DNA from: Paractinoplanes aksuensis
Lineage (GTDB): Bacteria > Actinomycetota > Actinomycetes > Mycobacteriales > Micromonosporaceae
Assembly: GCF_024137025.1 (NCBI RefSeq)
Contig: NZ_JAMYJR010000039.1
Coordinates: 62,001 to 126,000, forward strand
Reading direction: 5' to 3'
Length of the DNA: 64,000 nucleotides
Shown here one piece after another: positions 8,982 through 16,496 of the stretch. Within the stretch, counting starts at the first letter, position 1. The number at the start of each line of letters is the position of its first letter. The position numbers and the translations under genes were made by a program. Below the pieces are notes generated by a model. That model saw nothing but the letters and a program-made list of their open reading frames with translations, searched no databases and was not told where the DNA came from.

Positions 8982-9809
8982 ATGGCCTGGCAACTGACCG
9001 AAGATGTCGAGACCTTCCACACCGCCGCGGGTGGCTTCCTGCGCTCCCGCCCGATCGAGCACACCAACCTGCTCACCCTGGTCGAGACGCTGCGGCGCGA
9101 CCTGCGTTTCTACGGTCCGGAAGACCCGGTCTTCGGCTGGTGGAGCACGCCCGCCGGTCAGGTCTCCGGGGTGCTGCTCCAGACGCCGCCCTATCCGGTG
9201 ATCTTCAGCGAGCTGCCGACCCCGGCCGTGTCGGCGGCCGTGCAGGCGCTGGCCGGCCGCCCGTTGCCCGGGGCCAACCTGCCCGCGAGCGCGGTCGACG
9301 GGTTCTCGGCGGGCTGGCGCACCCGGGCCGGGGTACGCACCCACGTCGTCCGGCGCACCCGCCTCTACCGGTTGGTCTCGCTGATCCCGCCGCCCCTGCC
9401 CCCGGGTGGCGTCCGCTACGCCGGTCCGGACGACGTGGACCTGCTGCGAGGGTGGTTCCGGGCCTTTCACGACGAGATCGGGGAGCGCCGCCCGGCCGAT
9501 CCGGCCCGCTTTCTGGCGTACGGAGGAATTCTGCTCTGGGACGACGGCCGGAGCCCCGTCTCGATGGCGGCCCGGTCGCAGCCCGCCGCCGGAGCTGTCC
9601 GGATCCAGCTGGTCTACACACCGCCCGTGCAACGCGGCCGGGGCTACGCCGGAGCCGTCACGGTCGCCGCGGCCCGGACAGCGCAGGCGGAAGGAGCCGA
9701 AAGCGTGGTCCTCAACACTGACTTGGCCAACCCGACCAGTAATGCTTTGTATCAGCGGCTGGGCTTCCGCCCGGTCGAGGACCGAGTGATCGTGGAGTTC
9801 ACGGCATGA
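8982..9809 (+). CDS. GNAT-family N-acetyltransferase
   Basis: A 275-residue protein with the GNAT acyl-CoA fold in its C-terminal half (about residues 140-275). The acetyl-CoA pyrophosphate loop is QRGRGYAGAVT (about 212-222), followed by ESVVLNTDLANPTSN and LYQRLGFRPVED, the usual last strand and helix. The N-terminal 130 residues look like a partial second GNAT-like lobe, as in tandem actinobacterial GNATs. The substrate cannot be inferred. Its stop overlaps the MOSC gene start by four bases (ATGA), so the two are probably translationally coupled. Confidence 0.85.
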   Translation: MAWQLTEDVETFHTAAGGFLRSRPIEHTNLLTLVETLRRDLRFYGPEDPVFGWWSTPAGQVSGVLLQTPPYPVIFSELPTPAVSAAVQALAGRPLPGANLPASAVDGFSAGWRTRAGVRTHVVRRTRLYRLVSLIPPPLPPGGVRYAGPDDVDLLRGWFRAFHDEIGERRPADPARFLAYGGILLWDDGRSPVSMAARSQPAAGAVRIQLVYTPPVQRGRGYAGAVTVAAARTAQAEGAESVVLNTDLANPTSNALYQRLGFRPVEDRVIVEFTA

Positions 9810-10474
9810 CAGACGGCAAGGTGCTCTCGGTGAACGTCGGCGTGGCCCGGCCCAACCCGGCCAAACGTTTCGGTGGCAACACCGGCATCGACAAGCTGCC
9901 GGTCGACCATGCGGTCGACGTGCGCGCCCCCGGCCCCAAGACCACCGGCCTGCACAGCGGCGTGGTCGGCGACCCCATCGGCGACGTCAAGCACCACGGC
10001 GGCGACGACCAGGCCGTGTACGCGTACTCCCGCGAGGACTACGACTGGTGGGCGGCGTCGCTGGGCCGCCCGCTGGCCAACGGCTGGTTCGGCGAGAACA
10101 TGACCACCGAGGGCCTCGATCTCAACGCCACCCAGATCGGCGAGGTCTGGCGGGTCGGCGGCACCCTGGAGCTGCAGCCCACCTTCGGCCGCATCCCGTG
10201 CTCGACGTTCCAGGTCAAAATGGGCGAGAAGAAGTGGCTCAAGCGTTTCGCCGAGGCCACCCGCACCGGCACCTATCTGCGCGTCCTCACCCCCGGCCGG
10301 CTGCTGGCCGGTGACCCGATCGAGGTCGTGCACCGCCCGGCCCGCAGCATCGGCGTCTCCGAGGCCTTCGACATCTACATGCACCGCTCCGACGAGCTGG
10401 CTCGAATCCTGGACGCCGAAGCGCTGCCCGCCGACCTGCGGGAAGAGCTGGAGCGCCGCCTCGCCCGCCGGTGA
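9806..10474 (+). CDS. MOSC domain protein (YiiM-like)
   Basis: A 222-residue MOSC domain protein. The family relates to the C-terminal sulfur-carrier domain of molybdenum cofactor sulfurase, and YiiM-like members work in molybdenum-dependent reductive detoxification of N-hydroxylated compounds. Visible hallmarks are the early SVNVGVARP, KHHGGDDQAVYAY (about residues 71-83), GWFGENMTTEG (about 93-103) and the conserved cysteine in GRIPCSTFQVKMG. ATG at 9806 lies in an ATGA overlap with the GNAT gene. A strong terminator follows. Confidence 0.9.
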   Translation: MTDGKVLSVNVGVARPNPAKRFGGNTGIDKLPVDHAVDVRAPGPKTTGLHSGVVGDPIGDVKHHGGDDQAVYAYSREDYDWWAASLGRPLANGWFGENMTTEGLDLNATQIGEVWRVGGTLELQPTFGRIPCSTFQVKMGEKKWLKRFAEATRTGTYLRVLTPGRLLAGDPIEVVHRPARSIGVSEAFDIYMHRSDELARILDAEALPADLREELERRLARR

Positions 10475-10514
10475 AGCGTCACCCGGATGCGTGAACGCGC
10501 CCAAGCGTGAACGA

Positions 10515-10560
10515 GAACGGCCCCGGACTGCGTTTCCGCAAATTCCGGGGCCGTTCCTTT
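10515..10560 (+). terminator. Intrinsic terminator after the MOSC gene
   Basis: Bases 10515-10527 pair perfectly with 10544-10556 (13 base pairs), followed by CTTT. It also lies just past the 3' end of the minus-strand tRNA-Tyr gene and may end transcription from both sides. Confidence 0.85.
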
Positions 10561-10565
10561 GCCTG

Positions 10566-10646
10566 TGGCGGGTAGAGGATTCGAACCTCTGTAGCTTTCG
10601 CGACGGATTTACAGTCCGCTCCCATTGGCCGCTCGGGCAACCCGCC
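10566..10646 (-). tRNA. tRNA-Tyr (GTA)
   Basis: Read on the minus strand this is an 81-base type II tRNA with a seven-pair acceptor stem (GGCGGGT with ACCCGCC), discriminator A, anticodon GTA in loop CTGTAAA, a long variable arm and the T loop TTCGAAT. The long variable arm is normal for bacterial tRNA-Tyr. CCA is not encoded. Confidence 0.96.
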
Positions 10647-10796
10647 TGGGCACACCACCACGGCTTCCCGTGGCAGCGGAGAACAGCTTAGCCGTACCGC
10701 GCGGCGGTTTCGCAACCGGGTACGGTCGGCATGTCGGAGCCCGGTCACCGGCCTCCGCCCCCATCGACGAGAGCCACCATCGCAGGAGTTCTGATC

Positions 10797-11291
10797 ATGG
10801 CAGCGAGCCCGTCCTTCGACATCGTGAGCAAGGTCGACCAGCAGGAGGTGGACAACGCTTTCCACCAGGCGGAAAAAGAGCTCGGCACCCGGTTCGACTT
10901 CCGGGGCACCGGCACCTCGGTCGCCAAGTCGGGCGAGAACGGCATCACCATCACCTCCGAGACCGAGGAGCGGGCCGTCGCCGCGCTCGACGTCTTCAAG
11001 GAGAAGCTGGTCAAGCGGAACATCTCGCTGAAGTCCCTGGACGCGGGGGAGCCCCGGCAGTCGGGCAAGACCTACAAGATCGACTGCAAGGTCGTCGAGG
11101 GCATCGAGACCGACAAGGCCAAGGCGATCAGCAAGAAGATCCGCGACGAGGGCCCCAAGGGTGTGCAGGCCCAGATCCAGGGCGACCAGCTGCGCGTGAC
11201 CGGCAAGAAGCGGGACGACCTGCAGGCCGTGATCGCCCTGCTCAAGGCCGAGGACTTCGGCGTCGCGCTCCAGTTCACCAATTACCGCTGA
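10797..11291 (+). CDS. YajQ-family nucleotide-binding protein
   Basis: A 164-residue protein of the YajQ (UPF0234) family, made of two ferredoxin-like halves; some members bind cyclic di-GMP and act as transcriptional co-regulators. Characteristic are the opening SFDIVSKVDQQEVDNAF, the segment TRFDFRGT, KIDCKVVEGI in the second half, and the end VALQFTNYR. Start choice: ATG at 10797 has AGGAG at 10784-10788; the frame is open further upstream but without family sequence. Length is normal. It lies about 900 bases upstream of the GGDEF-EAL gene, a suggestive neighbourhood for a c-di-GMP effector. Confidence 0.93.
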   Translation: MAASPSFDIVSKVDQQEVDNAFHQAEKELGTRFDFRGTGTSVAKSGENGITITSETEERAVAALDVFKEKLVKRNISLKSLDAGEPRQSGKTYKIDCKVVEGIETDKAKAISKKIRDEGPKGVQAQIQGDQLRVTGKKRDDLQAVIALLKAEDFGVALQFTNYR

Positions 11292-11321
11292 CCGGCGCCG
11301 CCGGGGGCACAGACTGGGTGC

Positions 11322-11630
11322 ATGAGCACCAGTGACTGGACCATGCTGGCGGGTGGGGTGGCCGGGGCCGTGCTGGCCCTGTACGGCCTGGTCATCCTGG
11401 TGACCGGCCGGGCCCCGGAGCCGACCGCGCGAACGTTCCGTTCGGTGCGGGACGCCGGTTTCTACCACTTTCTGTTCGGCACGGCCCTGGGGCTCGTGGT
11501 GGTCGCCACGGGCATCGGTCAGGGCGCCGTCTCCGTCACGATCACCGTGCTGGCGATCCTGGTGGCCGGCGTGGCGCTGGTCCGGTTCCGGCCGAGGGGC
11601 CGCAGCCGGCCGGTGAACAGACAGCTCTGA
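11322..11630 (+). CDS. Small two-to-three helix membrane protein, unknown function
   Basis: A 102-residue protein with hydrophobic segments at about residues 5-28, 47-66 and 68-88 and a basic C-terminus (RFRPRGRSRPVNRQ) that should stay in the cytoplasm. I do not recognise a family. It starts at ATG 11322, 30 bases after the YajQ gene, so co-transcription is likely. Codon usage matches the neighbours. Confidence 0.65.
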   Translation: MSTSDWTMLAGGVAGAVLALYGLVILVTGRAPEPTARTFRSVRDAGFYHFLFGTALGLVVVATGIGQGAVSVTITVLAILVAGVALVRFRPRGRSRPVNRQL

Positions 11631-11640
11631 CGCACGGGAT

Positions 11641-11683
11641 CAGGCCGGTCATGGACGCCCCGCGGGGTCCACCGACCGGCCTG
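11641..11683 (+). terminator. Hairpin after the small membrane protein gene, possible terminator
   Basis: Bases 11641-11650 (CAGGCCGGTC) pair perfectly with 11674-11683, with a nested GGAC/GTCC pair inside. There is no T run, so it may be a weak or factor-assisted terminator. Confidence 0.45.
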
Positions 11684-11955
11684 CCGCGACTTCGGCGCCC
11701 TGTCGTGCGTTGTAGCTCGGGGAGAAGATCGTCGAGAGGCCTTGACGGCACGCGAATTGCCCTCACTTCTCCCATTATTTCGGGCATAAAGTCGTCAATT
11801 CTGCGCTCACGCGTGGGGGAGCGAACTCAACCGTTCGGTCAGGATTTCGGAATGCGCGGTTTCGACCCGCCGATGGACACTCCCAGTCGCACAACGCGTG
11901 TGGCACCATCATGGAACCCCCCACCCGGAGCGCGTAACGAACGCAGGAGTCAAAC
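11684..11955 (+). other. Leader region before the small secreted peptide gene, with a possible structured RNA
   Basis: This region has no convincing gene. It contains a locally AT-richer stretch (11770-11800). Bases 11808-11814 (CACGCGT) can pair with 11894-11900 and 11815-11821 can pair with 11880-11884, enclosing two smaller stem-loops. That gives a candidate structured RNA of about 93 bases. The region ends with the ribosome site AGGAG before ATG 11956. It matches no riboswitch consensus I know. Confidence 0.35.
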
Positions 11956-12108
11956 ATGTTCGCAAAGAAGCTGGGTCGAATTGCCGGCTTCGTTTTTGTG
12001 CTCTCCGTCGTCTTCGGTGGCGCCGGAGCTGCCCATGCTGATGCCGGTGACACCAACCGTGCCTCGGCCCAGGTCCAGCTCTCGAGCCAGGGAACTGACT
12101 GGGAGTGA
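11956..12108 (+). CDS. Tiny secreted peptide, unknown function
   Basis: A 50-residue product with a clear signal peptide: basic start (MFAKKLGRIAG), hydrophobic core (about residues 10-24) and a cleavage site after AHA at about residue 28. This leaves a mature peptide of about 22 residues ending GTDWE. ATG 11956 is preceded by AGGAG at 11945-11949. It is separated from the GGDEF-EAL gene by about 70 bases on the same strand. Codon use is somewhat less GC-rich than neighbours. The clean start signal and signal peptide argue that it is real. No family recognised. Confidence 0.65.
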   Translation: MFAKKLGRIAGFVFVLSVVFGGAGAAHADAGDTNRASAQVQLSSQGTDWE

Positions 12109-12181
12109 GGCAGGTCGCTCGGCAGCCATCGGGCCTCCGCGCGCTTTGACTGACTGAGCGAGTCGATCGACGAGGAGCGTG

Positions 12182-14716
12182 ATGGCCGAGCGGACAGCAG
12201 CACGGCCGCGTTCCCACGAGTATGCGTGGCTTCTCACCGGCCCGCTCGCCGTATTCGCGATCGCTTGTTTCGCGGGCCTCGCCCTGGCCGACCGTGACTG
12301 GTTCGATTCCTGGCAGGTGGGCCTGCTGGCTCTGGCCGGTGTCTGTCTGGTCCGGATCGGCGTCTTCAACGTCGTCATCCGAAGCAGCACCTACAGCGTC
12401 GTGCTGATCGAGGTTCCCCTCGTCCTGGCGCTCTATTACCTGCCGCCGGCCATGGTCATCTGTGTCGTGGCCCTGGGCACGATCATCACCCAGTTCCTGC
12501 GGTCGCCGGCGTTCACGCCGACCAAACTGTGGTTCAACGTCGCCAAGCACACCGCCGCCGTCGCGCTGGCCGCCCTGGTGATCGCCGTCCTGCCCGAGAT
12601 GACCGACGCCGGCCCGGTGACCTGGCTGATCATCGCCGGCGCGCTGGTCGTCAACACTCTGGCCGACCTGCTCGGCACGGCCGGCGTGCTGAGCGTCGTG
12701 CAGGGCATCCGCGCTGGTCAGGACGTTTTGCGCGGGGCCGTTCCGGCCCTGGTCCTCGCCGGCATCAGTATCGTCATCGGTCTTCTGTTCCTGGTCGCCC
12801 TCGAGGCGACCTGGTGGTCCGTCGTGCTGCTGGCGCTGCTCACCGCCGCGCTCATCCTCATGCTGCAGTCGTTCGCCAAGTTCTTCCGCCAGCACCGCAC
12901 TTTGGCCGACGTCTACGAGCTCACCAAGGCCGTGCGTGAGGTCAGCGCCGACGCGGGTCTGCCCGACGTGCTGCTCGGCCGGGTCCGGGCGCTGATGAGT
13001 TCCGAGTACGCGACGCTCTGGCTCGCGCCCCAGGAAAGGCACCCCGAGGTGCTGCTCACGGCCCGGGTCGAGAATCAGGGCCTGCTCGACATCTCGCCGA
13101 CGCCCCCCTCGATCCGGGAGCGGGCGCTCGCCGCCGGCGGCACGATCGCCATCGGGCCACGGTTCGACGACCATCCGGACGTGCGCAAGGCGCTTCGCGC
13201 CAACAAGATCAAAGATGCCGTCATCGTGCCGTTGCGCTCGGGGCACACCACGGTCGGCACGCTCGAGGTGATCAACCGGCTCGGGGACCCCCGCACGTTC
13301 CGGGGCGCCGACGTGCAGGTGCTCGAGACCATCGCGGCCCACGCCACCGCCGCGGTCGAGAACTCGAGGCTGGTCGAGCGGCTGCGCTACGACGCCTACC
13401 ACGACCGCCTGACCAGCCTGCCCAACCGCCGGCGACTGACCGACGCGCTGGCCGAGTCGGTCAAGGTGCGGGCCGAGGACGAAGTGGTCGCGGTGCTGCT
13501 GTTCGACGTCGACGGCCAGCGCGACGTCAACGAGTCCATGGGCCACGCCGCCGGCGACAAGCTGCTGGCCGAGGTGGCGAGCCGGCTGCGGGCCATCGCC
13601 GGCCCGGGCGCCCTGGTCGGCCGGATCGGCGGCGACGAGTTCGTGGTCACCCTGCGCGCCGAGAGCACGGACGCGACCGTGCAGCTGGCCACCGAGATGC
13701 GGGAGCAGCTGCGCGGCCCGATGACGGTCGGCACGCTCACCCTCGACGTCGACACCGCGGTCGGCGTGTCGGTCTATCCCGACCACGGCGGCGACCCCGA
13801 GACCCTGCTGCAGCGGGCCGAGCTCGCGGCCAATGCGGCCAAGGTCCTTCCGTACGGTGTGCAGCTCTTCCACCCCGCGCTCGAGTCCCGCGCCGTCCGG
13901 CGCCTGGGCATCGCGGCCGACCTGCGCACCGCGCTCGACACCGGTGCCCTCGACGTCTACTTCCAGCCCAAGGTCACGCTGACCGACCGGCACCTGGTCG
14001 GCGTCGAGTGCCTGGCCCGCTGGCAACACCCGGCCCAGGGCGAGGTGCTGCCGGAAGACTTCATCGCGGTCGCCGAGCACACCGGCCAGCTCTCCCGCCT
14101 GACCGAGGTGGTGCTGACCGAGGGCCTGCGGCGCTGCCGCGAGTGGGCCGACCAGGAGCGCCCGCTCTCGATCGCGGTCAACCTCTCGGTCCGCACCCTG
14201 CTCGACTCCCGCTTCCCCGACCAGGTGGCCGGCCTGCTCGAGCACTACGGCGTGGCCGCGGCCCAGGTGACCTTCGAGATCTCCGAGCCCGGCATGCTCG
14301 GCGACATCGAGCGGGTGCTGCCCACCCTCTACCGCCTGCGCGACCTCGGGGTGCGGCTCAGCGTCGACGACTTCGGCACCGGCGCCTCCTCGCTGTCCTA
14401 TCTGCGTCAGTGGCCGGTGCACGAGGTGAAGATCGACGACAGCTTCGTGCAGGGCATGGCGACCGACACCGGCGACCTGGCCATCGTCCGCGCGGTGATC
14501 AGCCTGGCCCGTGAGTTCGGTCTCACCGTGGTGGCCGAGGGCGTCGAGAGCGAGCTGACCCTCGACCTGCTCGAAGAGATGGGCTGCGAGATCGGCCAGG
14601 GCTACCTGTTCAGCCGCCCCCTGCCGTACGAGCGGCTGGAGGCCTGGTTCAACGCCCAGACCGAGCCCGCGACCACCGAGACGGGTGAGGTCCGCCGGCT
14701 CCGCGCGGTCATCTGA
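12182..14716 (+). CDS. Membrane GGDEF-EAL protein (c-di-GMP cyclase/phosphodiesterase) with GAF domain
   Basis: An 844-residue signalling protein. Residues about 15-230 hold some seven membrane helices, followed by a GAF-like sensor (about 255-400), a GGDEF domain (about 405-570) and an EAL domain (about 580-835). The cyclase motif GGDEF is intact, but the metal-site helix reads DVDGQRDVNE rather than the usual D-x-D-x-FKxxND, and no RxxD inhibitory site precedes GGDEF. The phosphodiesterase motif reads ECLAR, with the expected DDFGTG, VKIDDSF and VAEGVES all present, so EAL activity is plausible. GAGGAG (12172-12177) precedes adjacent GTG (12179) and ATG (12182) starts. A YajQ-type possible c-di-GMP receptor is encoded upstream. 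Confidence 0.92.
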   Translation: MAERTAARPRSHEYAWLLTGPLAVFAIACFAGLALADRDWFDSWQVGLLALAGVCLVRIGVFNVVIRSSTYSVVLIEVPLVLALYYLPPAMVICVVALGTIITQFLRSPAFTPTKLWFNVAKHTAAVALAALVIAVLPEMTDAGPVTWLIIAGALVVNTLADLLGTAGVLSVVQGIRAGQDVLRGAVPALVLAGISIVIGLLFLVALEATWWSVVLLALLTAALILMLQSFAKFFRQHRTLADVYELTKAVREVSADAGLPDVLLGRVRALMSSEYATLWLAPQERHPEVLLTARVENQGLLDISPTPPSIRERALAAGGTIAIGPRFDDHPDVRKALRANKIKDAVIVPLRSGHTTVGTLEVINRLGDPRTFRGADVQVLETIAAHATAAVENSRLVERLRYDAYHDRLTSLPNRRRLTDALAESVKVRAEDEVVAVLLFDVDGQRDVNESMGHAAGDKLLAEVASRLRAIAGPGALVGRIGGDEFVVTLRAESTDATVQLATEMREQLRGPMTVGTLTLDVDTAVGVSVYPDHGGDPETLLQRAELAANAAKVLPYGVQLFHPALESRAVRRLGIAADLRTALDTGALDVYFQPKVTLTDRHLVGVECLARWQHPAQGEVLPEDFIAVAEHTGQLSRLTEVVLTEGLRRCREWADQERPLSIAVNLSVRTLLDSRFPDQVAGLLEHYGVAAAQVTFEISEPGMLGDIERVLPTLYRLRDLGVRLSVDDFGTGASSLSYLRQWPVHEVKIDDSFVQGMATDTGDLAIVRAVISLAREFGLTVVAEGVESELTLDLLEEMGCEIGQGYLFSRPLPYERLEAWFNAQTEPATTETGEVRRLRAVI

Positions 14717-14746
14717 CCAGCAGCGACACGGGTTTCGGGGAGTCGA

Positions 14747-14776
14747 TTTCACCCCCGGAGGCGGGCCGTGTAAGCT
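14747..14776 (+). promoter_or_regulatory. Possible promoter for tRNA-Thr/tRNA-Met/rpmG
   Basis: A -35-like TTTCAC (14747-14752) is separated by 18 bases from a -10-like TAAGCT (14771-14776), placed 40 bases before tRNA-Thr. The match to sigma-70 consensus is moderate. Confidence 0.4.
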
Positions 14777-14816
14777 TTCGTCTGCGCGGCAAGCGAGCGA
14801 TCGCGAGCAGGCGCAA

Positions 14817-14889
14817 GCCCCCTTAGCTCAGTCGGCAGAGCGTCTCCATGGTAAGGAGAAGGTCTACGGTTCGATTCCGTAAGGGGGCT
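14817..14889 (+). tRNA. tRNA-Thr (GGT)
   Basis: A 73-base cloverleaf: acceptor GCCCCCT pairs with AGGGGGC, the D arm has AGCTCAGTCGGCAGAGC, the anticodon stem CTCC/GGAG holds loop ATGGTAA (anticodon GGT) and the T loop is TTCGATT. CCA is not encoded. It opens the conserved tRNA-Thr, tRNA-Met, rpmG run. Confidence 0.96.
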
Positions 14890-14936
14890 CTACCGGGTTC
14901 GTTCCCGCCTCAGGCGCTGGACTTGATCCTGGCTCT

Positions 14937-15009
14937 GGCGGTGTAGCTCAGATGGCAGAGCAAGCGGCTCATAATCGCTGTGTCGCCGGTTCAAGTCCGG
15001 CCACCGCTA
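14937..15009 (+). tRNA. tRNA-Met (CAT), elongator type
   Basis: A 73-base cloverleaf with acceptor GGCGGTG against CACCGCT, anticodon loop CTCATAA (CAT) in stem AGCGG/TCGCT, and T loop TTCAAGT. It lacks initiator features. A CAT anticodon can also belong to lysidine-modified tRNA-Ile, but the position before rpmG is where actinobacteria keep elongator tRNA-Met. Confidence 0.93.
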
Positions 15010-15115
15010 CTGGTAACGAGGGATCCCACCCGGGGTCCCACTTTGCATGTCGGCGCTCCCAGGGCGTAATCTGGAGCGTCGTTAAGATTTCCCGTTAGCA
15101 GGAAGGCAACCCGTC

Positions 15116-15283
15116 GTGGCCAAGGCGACCGACGTCCGTCCGAAGATCACCCTGGCTTGTACGGAGTGCAAGGAGCGGAACTACATCACCCGGAAGAACC
15201 GTCGTAACGACCCCGACCGCGTCGAGCTGAAGAAGTTCTGCCCGCGCGACGGCCGTCACACGCTTCACCGCGAGACCCGCTGA
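15116..15283 (+). CDS. rpmG: 50S ribosomal protein L33
   Basis: A 55-residue large-subunit protein near the E site. The sequence runs MAKATDVRPKITLAC, TEC, KERNYITRKNRRNDPDR, then KKFCPRDGRHTLHRETR. L33 of the zinc form carries two CxxC pairs; here the first (CTEC, residues 15-18) is intact, but the second reads CPRD, so the fourth ligand is Asp instead of Cys. The ribbon may bind zinc weakly or through Asp, or may use a nearby His. GTG at 15116 is preceded by AGGAAGG. It stands before hadAB, as usual in actinobacteria. Confidence 0.95.
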   Translation: MAKATDVRPKITLACTECKERNYITRKNRRNDPDRVELKKFCPRDGRHTLHRETR

Positions 15284-15365
15284 CACACCCCTCGAGCTTT
15301 CACCCTGCGCCGTCCGGTCCAACCGGGCGGCGCAGAGTCGTCTCCGGCTCCAGTAGGTTGTGGGG

Positions 15366-15812
15366 ATGCCCCTCGACCAGTCTTTTGTCGGCCGCAGCTG
15401 GCCGGCCACCGAGCCGTACCAGGTCGGCCGCGAGAAGATCCGCGAGTTCGCTCGCGCGATCGGCGCCACCGACGCCGAGTATCACGATCCGGCCGCGGCC
15501 CGGGCCCTCGGCCACGCCGACGTGGTGGCCCCGCCCACCTTCCCCGTCGTGATCACGATGGCGGCCAGCCGGCAGATCGTCGAAGACCCGGCGCTCGGTC
15601 TCGACTACAGCCGCGTCGTGCACGGCGACCAGCGGTTCGCCTACACCCGCCCGGTCGTGGCCGGCGACGAGCTGGTCTGCGTCAACTCGGTCGACGAGAT
15701 CACCTCGCGGGGCGGGCACGACTTCCTGACCACCCGCACCGAGGTCTCGACCGTGGCCGGCGAGCCGGTCGTGACGGTCTGGTCCAAGCTCGTGCAGCGA
15801 GGGGAGCACTGA
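15366..15812 (+). CDS. hadA: HadA-type (3R)-hydroxyacyl-ACP dehydratase subunit, MaoC-like N-terminal domain
   Basis: A 148-residue single hot-dog domain of the FAS1-like dehydratase type. With the next gene it should form the heterodimeric (3R)-hydroxyacyl-ACP dehydratase; in mycobacteria HadAB works in the FAS-II cycle of mycolate synthesis. In a mycolate-less actinomycete the role is probably fatty-acyl or polyketide-like chain processing. Typical segments are SFVGRSWPATEPYQVGREKIREFA, VVAPPTFPVV (about residues 55-64) and HGDQRFAYTRPVVAGDEL. The start is ATG 15366; GTG 15360 is an alternative. One base separates it from hadB. Confidence 0.88.
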   Translation: MPLDQSFVGRSWPATEPYQVGREKIREFARAIGATDAEYHDPAAARALGHADVVAPPTFPVVITMAASRQIVEDPALGLDYSRVVHGDQRFAYTRPVVAGDELVCVNSVDEITSRGGHDFLTTRTEVSTVAGEPVVTVWSKLVQRGEH

Positions 15813-15813
15813 C

Positions 15814-16209
15814 ATGAGCGACACACTCGAGCCGCAGACGTTCCGGGTCACCCGGGCCGACCTGGTGCGCTACGCGGGCGCCTCGGGCGACTTCAACCCG
15901 ATCCACTGGAGCGACCGGGTCGCTACCGGGGTCGGGCTGCCCGGCGTGATCGCCCACGGCATGTTCACCATGGCGCTGGTCGGCCGGGCCGTCACCGCCT
16001 GGGCCGGCGCCGCCGACGCGGTCGTGGAATACAGCGTGCGGTTCTCGCGCCCGGTCCCGGTGCCCGACACCGACGAGGGCACCGAGGTCGTCGTCACGGC
16101 CACGGTGAAAGAGACCACCGACGAGGGCCTGACCAAGCTGGTGCTGACCGCCACCTGCCAGGGCGAGAAGGTTCTCAGCCTGGCTCAGGCGACCGTGCGG
16201 AAACGCTGA
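15814..16209 (+). CDS. hadB: HadB-type MaoC dehydratase subunit
   Basis: A 131-residue MaoC hot-dog protein, the catalytic partner of the preceding subunit. It shows the hydratase motif in YAGASGDFNPIHWSD (about residues 22-36), with the catalytic Asp and His, then GLPGVIAHGMFTMAL. Immediate adjacency to hadA and the position after rpmG match the conserved rpmG-hadA-hadB arrangement. No hadC is present. Confidence 0.9.
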   Translation: MSDTLEPQTFRVTRADLVRYAGASGDFNPIHWSDRVATGVGLPGVIAHGMFTMALVGRAVTAWAGAADAVVEYSVRFSRPVPVPDTDEGTEVVVTATVKETTDEGLTKLVLTATCQGEKVLSLAQATVRKR

Positions 16210-16221
16210 AGCGAGCCCGGG

Positions 16222-16251
16222 TTGGGCAAGGCCGGTGTGAACCCGTACACT
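16222..16251 (+). promoter_or_regulatory. Sigma-70-type promoter for tRNA-Trp
   Basis: TTGGGC (16222-16227), an 18-base spacer and TACACT (16246-16251) lie 63 bases before tRNA-Trp. A palindromic stretch (CCCCTCTGAGG...CCTCAGGGG, about 16272-16298) follows in the leader. The same -10 TACACT appears before rpoB, infA and rpsL. Confidence 0.6.
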
Positions 16252-16314
16252 GGTGCGCCGTGGGGCAATGACCCCTCTGAGGCACGCTGCCTCAGGGGTG
16301 TTCGAGCCTCGCAC

Positions 16315-16387
<73 letters not shown>

Positions 16388-16496
16388 CGCAAACCTCCTA
16401 GACGTGCCCGCCCGGTGCGCGGTCACCATCCCCGCGCCCCGGCCCCGAGCGCCGACGGGGGACCCCCATCTCCATCGATGACGGAAGTAGGGCGCC

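Noticed and set aside
11808..11900. GEMM (c-di-GMP) or ydaO (c-di-AMP) riboswitch before the GGDEF-EAL gene
   Set aside because: The conserved core bases of both riboswitch classes are absent; only a generic fold can be drawn.
11909..14752. Very long open frame on the minus strand opposite the GGDEF-EAL gene
   Set aside because: It is a codon-position shadow in GC-rich DNA, with composition of a reverse frame (His/Gln/Arg/Gly-rich) and no ribosome site or family motif. The same holds for long minus-strand frames opposite rpoB, rpoC and fusA.
14937..15009. Initiator tRNA-Met
   Set aside because: It lacks the three G-C pairs in the anticodon stem and the unpaired first acceptor position typical of initiators.
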